Shown: in pieces, positions 6,441 to 9,262 of the stretch
How the letters are laid out: each line of letters begins with the position of its first letter
Numbering within the stretch: the stretch's first letter is position 1
Assembly (NCBI GenBank): GCA_031282565.1
Contig: JAITDL010000057.1
Span: 1 to 9,262, forward strand
DNA: 9,262 bases
From: Puniceicoccales bacterium
Lineage (GTDB): Bacteria; Verrucomicrobiota; Verrucomicrobiia; Opitutales; JAIRLM01
Reading direction: 5' to 3'
Position numbers and translations under genes: made by a program
The notes under the pieces: generated by a model
Databases searched by the model: none
What the model was told of the DNA's origin: nothing
What the model saw: only the letters and a program-made list of their open reading frames with translations

Positions 6441-8795
6441 CTAATCGCAGTCGATTGGTTCAAAGTGTTCAATAAGCGCTCTACAGCTTGCAAAATCGTC
6501 CTCTCCATACTTCTTTTCAAGCGCGCTGAGTAGTACGTCGAATGCCTTGCGAAGTATTGGAGTAGATTCTAAAAGTTGCTTTTTCTTTTCATGTGGGTTG
6601 CCCACGTATTTGTCGAGGATATGCTTAAATATTTCGTGGTGCATGTCGCTGCCATATGTGTCGTTGTTTAATTTAATGCACACAGGAAAGCCGTCGGCAT
6701 CTAGGGATTGTCCTTCAATGGCATCGGCTCCGACATGGAATTTGATTATTTCAGCGTCATTTAGGAGGTACAGTGCGCGAAATATTTCCGAATCTTCGCA
6801 CATTTTTTTGTTGGCCCGACTGTGAATAATGAAGCGAATCGCGGAATCAATTTTGACTATTGCCGGTTTAGCTATGGATGTTACATGGTATGGCTCAAAG
6901 GACTGAAATTCGACTGGGAATTCCATTGAGCGCAGCTCAGCATTAAATTGGTCAACAAACTCCTGCGGGTCGGCGGCAAACAGCTTTCGAAGTTCTTCAT
7001 CTCCAGGGACTTTCTCGAAATTAAAGACTGTCCTTAGAGTTTTACATGTGCACGATGTTGTTTTCAACTTTCGAGCTGTGTCAGCGCCAACCAATAGGTG
7101 TACCGGAGCATTTTTAGGCTTCCCGAGTATGTAGGCCAATGCAGTCAGCCAAAGTTTTGCGGTCTCATCTTTGCTTAAGGCATATTGGCGGAAAAAGCAC
7201 GCCATTGCGACTAAAATACTTACCACATTTGCACCGTCGACATTGTCAATCATGGAATGCCAATTTTTTGCGTTTCCCTCTGCTACTGGACTTGGAAGTA
7301 GGCCGTAGTGCGGATTGGATTTAAAGAATTTAACGATGTAGCCGTTTTCGTCAAATGCGTCCAGATATTGATCGACTGAGTGCTGTGGCCACCTCGCCTT
7401 TGCGGCGCTAACTATTGTTGCGATTGCTTGGTCTGAAAAGGTTGCAGGGACTCTGGGTTCGCTGTGTAGCAGATCAACGATGACATCGGCTGTAAGCCAG
7501 ATGTTTTCTTTTTTGCCGCTTTCGCCGATTGTGGCTATGAAAAGTGGAAATCCATTCGCGTCAAGACCTTGACATGGTACATCCGGCTTCAAGGTGGATG
7601 GAAAAACAAAATGATTGCCGCCGAGTGTTGCCAATGCTGCCAGCGCCCGCAGCACTTCGGATTTATCGAGCATTTTCCGGTAGGCTCCAGTGCAAATGGC
7701 AACACTTAGCGGCGAATCGTCTCCGCTGTCCATTCCGGCAAGTACTTGATGATATGCCGTAGCAGTATCGGTGCCAATGTTAAATTCAAGTATTGTGTGA
7801 GCTTGTCCGTATTCTTGGAGTAACCTCAGCGGATCTTCCGATCGCATTTTGGCAATTTCCTCTGCGCGCTCCGCGAACTCGCCAGTCAGTGATTGCGGAA
7901 TCTCTTCGAAGAAGAGCGAATTGATCACTTTGCTCATGGCTTCAAACTTGCCATTGGGATCGCGTTGAATTAGACGAGCCGCAGCGTCATTAAATGGGTT
8001 GCGATTTAGCTTGGAAATGTCGTCGCAATTGATGATGCATTCAAGAATGGAGCAAAGGACAGCGATTTGCCGTTCCGCTTGCGCCGGCTTGCCTTCGCTA
8101 ATGTATTTGTGCAGGAAATATTTCAGGCCGGCAACAGTTGCCGCCTCGTTCGGAGTAATCTCCGTGCGGTCGGTAACGGTTAACGTGCTTCCATCTGGAC
8201 CATGTGTTGTAACTACGCAGCTCTCCACCAGGAAATAGCTTCCATAATTTTCTGCCGTTTGTCCGCTGATTTCCACGGCATCGGACGCAAGCCTTGGCCC
8301 ATAGGCGTCTAGTATTTTCCCAATGTAGCTGCCACTTGGGAAAATATTTGCATAGCCAGACAATGGTCTTCCGGCTTTTTCGGGGGCAGGTGCAACAAAG
8401 GCTTTTGACTGCGCCAATTGCAATGATGCCGCCGCCGATGTAGCCAGTTGTCCAGCATCTTGTTCGCCTGTCTTTTCGCCCTTAACGGCTGCCGAATGGA
8501 TTGCCCTATCGAGCATGGCGAGTTTCGTTTTCTGGTTTTGTCTTGCGACGAGCATGTAAACGAGCGTAATCAGCAGAAAAATTCCGCAGCTGATGACAAT
8601 CAGAAATATAATGGCTAATTTTCTGGATACAGCTAGTTTCTTCCAAGAAAGCGACTTGCCCCATGTTTCGCCAAACGTCCTATCAACTTTGCATGTGGCG
8701 GCGAGGCGCAGATTAGTTACGGCGTCCACGCAGAAAAATATAGCTGCAGCCGAGTCTAAAATGTTGATTTCATTCTGCGGCCTCGTTGGATCCAT
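6441..8795 (-). CDS. Gene C: single-anchor alpha-beta repeat protein
   Basis: The frame encodes 784 residues from an ATG at 8795 that has a GGTGGA-type ribosome binding site eight bases upstream. The M-D start matches gene A. The layout is: C35-K36, W45 and W51 signature; hydrophobic membrane segment about 60-83 with basic residues on both sides; Ala-rich polar linker about 84-145; boundary motif S-G-S-Y-I-G-K; alpha unit about 156-480; beta unit about 481-784. No signal-peptide cleavage site is evident, so the segment probably stays as an anchor; its orientation cannot be read from flanking charges. The region before the anchor (about residues 10-54) resembles an F-box in the pattern of hydrophobics and L-R-L-x(3)-C-K, but that match is weak. 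Gene B follows after 18-21 bases, so C and B very likely share a transcript. Function is unknown. Confidence 0.95.
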   Translation of the reverse strand: MDPTRPQNEINILDSAAAIFFCVDAVTNLRLAATCKVDRTFGETWGKSLSWKKLAVSRKLAIIFLIVISCGIFLLITLVYMLVARQNQKTKLAMLDRAIHSAAVKGEKTGEQDAGQLATSAAASLQLAQSKAFVAPAPEKAGRPLSGYANIFPSGSYIGKILDAYGPRLASDAVEISGQTAENYGSYFLVESCVVTTHGPDGSTLTVTDRTEITPNEAATVAGLKYFLHKYISEGKPAQAERQIAVLCSILECIINCDDISKLNRNPFNDAAARLIQRDPNGKFEAMSKVINSLFFEEIPQSLTGEFAERAEEIAKMRSEDPLRLLQEYGQAHTILEFNIGTDTATAYHQVLAGMDSGDDSPLSVAICTGAYRKMLDKSEVLRALAALATLGGNHFVFPSTLKPDVPCQGLDANGFPLFIATIGESGKKENIWLTADVIVDLLHSEPRVPATFSDQAIATIVSAAKARWPQHSVDQYLDAFDENGYIVKFFKSNPHYGLLPSPVAEGNAKNWHSMIDNVDGANVVSILVAMACFFRQYALSKDETAKLWLTALAYILGKPKNAPVHLLVGADTARKLKTTSCTCKTLRTVFNFEKVPGDEELRKLFAADPQEFVDQFNAELRSMEFPVEFQSFEPYHVTSIAKPAIVKIDSAIRFIIHSRANKKMCEDSEIFRALYLLNDAEIIKFHVGADAIEGQSLDADGFPVCIKLNNDTYGSDMHHEIFKHILDKYVGNPHEKKKQLLESTPILRKAFDVLLSALEKKYGEDDFASCRALIEHFEPIDCD
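6444..7355 (-). repeat. Gene C repeat unit beta (residues about 481-784)
   Basis: The unit begins with D-E-N-G-Y-I-V-K-F. The landmarks are F-F-K-S-N-P-H-Y-G-L-L-P (490-501), L-F-A-A-D-P-Q-E-F (605-613), M-C-E-D-S-E-I-F-R-A-L (665-675) and Q-S-L-D-A-D-G-F-P-V-C (696-706). The last landmark has degenerated to A-L-E-K-K-Y-G (758-764) without the Trp-Pro, and the tail after it is longer than in B or D. Confidence 0.77.
7356..8330 (-). repeat. Gene C repeat unit alpha (residues about 156-480)
   Basis: The first landmark is weak (I-L-D-A-Y-G-P-R-L-A at 161-170). The others are clear: M-R-S-E-D-P-L-R-L (317-325), M-L-D-K-S-E-V-L-R-A-L (375-385), Q-G-L-D-A-N-G-F-P-L-F (409-419) and A-A-K-A-R-W-P (464-470). 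It shares the I-N-S-L-F-F stretch (291-296) with unit alpha1 of gene A. Confidence 0.78.
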
Positions 8796-8803
8796 TTTTC
8801 AAT

Positions 8804-8809
8804 TCCACC
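8804..8809 (-). promoter_or_regulatory. Likely ribosome binding site of gene C
   Basis: The minus strand reads GGTGGA eight bases before the ATG at 8795. This is a moderate match to a Shine-Dalgarno sequence at normal spacing, and it is the only plausible one among the three starts in the window. Confidence 0.45.
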
Positions 8810-8869
8810 ATGGCGAACGGGAGAAAAAAAGCAAGTCCAACATTCATTCGCCGCCTGGTCGTCTGCGTA

Positions 8870-8985
8870 GAGCCTATGGATGGCCATTTTCTTGGCGGCG
8901 GCGAGTACGATTTTAGCGGCCTCTCGTAAGTTTTCGGTTCAGTGTCCAGTCTGATGGCCAATGCGCCGGTGATGAACTGGAAATG
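8870..8985 (-). pseudogene. Decayed remnant of the end of a repeat unit, between genes D and C
   Basis: In one minus-strand frame the spacer reads E-A-A-K-I-V-L-A-A-A-K-K, nearly the same as gene D S-I-V-L-A-A-A-K and the other A-A-K-K-x-W-P landmarks. Moving one base at the tract AAGAAAATGG (8883-8892) gives K-W-P, restoring the Trp-Pro. The preceding part (F-I-T-G-A-L-A-I-R-L-D-T-E-P) lies in the same frame as the K-W-P, so two opposite one-base shifts at A-tracts (near 8930 and 8886) would reconstruct one ancestral frame. No start of its own is visible. It is best read as the leftover end of another family member. The first half of the match is weaker than the A-A-K-K core. Confidence 0.6.
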
Positions 8986-8994
8986 AAGGGAATG

Positions 8995-9262
8995 TCAAGG
9001 AGAGTTTTGGTTTAGCAATTTGTCGATGCCGGAGAAATCAAAACCTCCCCATCTAGTTTTTGCCGCGGCTAGTACTATGCTATTTGCCCACAGGGCAATG
9101 TGTTTATTTGCATTTTTTGCGAATGCTTTCTTGACTATGTCGACAACTATTCCCGCGGTTAGTTCTTGCCAAGCCCCATCGATTTTTGCAAACTTCGGAA
9201 AATCGCCATCTAGACATTGCGCCTCAACCATGTCCGCGTGTGCTCCTATTGCTTCCTGATCT
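8995..9262 (-). CDS. Gene D: C-terminal end of a fourth paralog (cut by window edge)
   Basis: Eighty-eight codons and a TGA stop are visible and the frame stays open to the right edge, so the real start lies outside the window. An internal ATG at 9231 is not the start, because homology continues upstream of it (I-G-A-H-A-D-M against V-G-A-D-Y-D-M in gene B). The landmarks Q-C-L-D-G-D-F-P-K-F and A-A-A-K-T-R-W are followed by G-G-F-D-F-S and a short tail, which marks it as the end of a beta unit closest to gene B. Its stop is 199 bases from gene C. Confidence 0.88.
   Translation of the reverse strand, partial: DQEAIGAHADMVEAQCLDGDFPKFAKIDGAWQELTAGIVVDIVKKAFAKNANKHIALWANSIVLAAAKTRWGGFDFSGIDKLLNQNSP

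Noticed and set aside
8815..8907. CGCCGCC/GGCGGCG inverted repeat followed by a run of seven T on the minus strand
   Set aside because: The loop is about 40 bases and the T run starts well away from the stem, so it does not form a standard intrinsic terminator. The GC-rich arm is the Ala codons of the remnant.
8770..8961. Minus-strand frame of 63 codons spanning the D-C spacer and the start of gene C
   Set aside because: It is better explained as one frame of the decayed unit remnant running into gene C. It has no recognised ribosome binding site, and only part of it resembles the family.
1..9262. CRISPR, insertion sequence or phage origin for the repeated structure
   Set aside because: There are no short regularly spaced direct repeats, no terminal inverted repeats and no transposase or phage gene. 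The repetition is protein-level, through diverged paralogous units.

Overview
The window is almost entirely coding on the minus strand. It holds four tandem members of one large paralogous protein family, which I do not recognise as a named family. In transcription order (right to left) they are: the C-terminal end of gene D (8995-9262, cut by the right edge), gene C (6441-8795, 784 aa), gene B (4260-6422, 720 aa) and gene A (4160 down past base 1, at least 1386 aa with no stop inside the window). I see no credible plus-strand gene, no tRNA or rRNA, no CRISPR array, no transposase and no housekeeping gene.

Genes A, B and C share one architecture. A short N-terminal segment contains a fixed-spacing Cys-Lys / Trp / Trp signature. 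It is followed at about residue 60 by a single strongly hydrophobic segment with an S-C-G-I-F-L-L type core. Next comes a low-complexity linker of variable length, Pro/Gln-rich in A and Ala-rich in C. The rest is a long region built from a repeating unit of about 270-320 residues. Five short landmarks mark each unit, in order: F-[IL]-x2-N-P-x3-L-P; L-R-x-T-D-P-x2-[LF]; M-[CL]-x-x-S-E-V-F-R-A-L; Q-x-L-D-x-x-G-F-P-K-Y; and A-A-K-K-x-W-P. Units come as an alpha-beta pair. B and C have one pair each, A has two pairs (alpha-beta, Pro-rich linker, alpha-beta), and D shows the end of a beta unit. That gives nine copies, whole or partial, in 9.3 kb.

The spacer between D and C (8796-8994) is not empty. 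It carries a decayed remnant of the end of another unit, broken by two compensating frameshifts at A-tracts. Together with the doubled cassette in A, this suggests that the array evolves by duplication, fusion and partial deletion between neighbouring copies.

Continuous reading frames, an 18-21 base gap between C and B, weak ribosome binding sites and the lack of introns point to a bacterium. Base composition looks intermediate. Large tandem families with one N-terminal membrane anchor and no conventional signal peptide are typical of host-associated bacteria such as Chlamydiae and their relatives. That taxonomic guess is weak and rests on style alone. The proteins could be inner-membrane proteins with large cytoplasmic domains, or secreted/inclusion-type effectors. 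The sequence alone does not decide. Numerous cysteines, including a C-C-C run in B, favour a reducing compartment for the repeat region.
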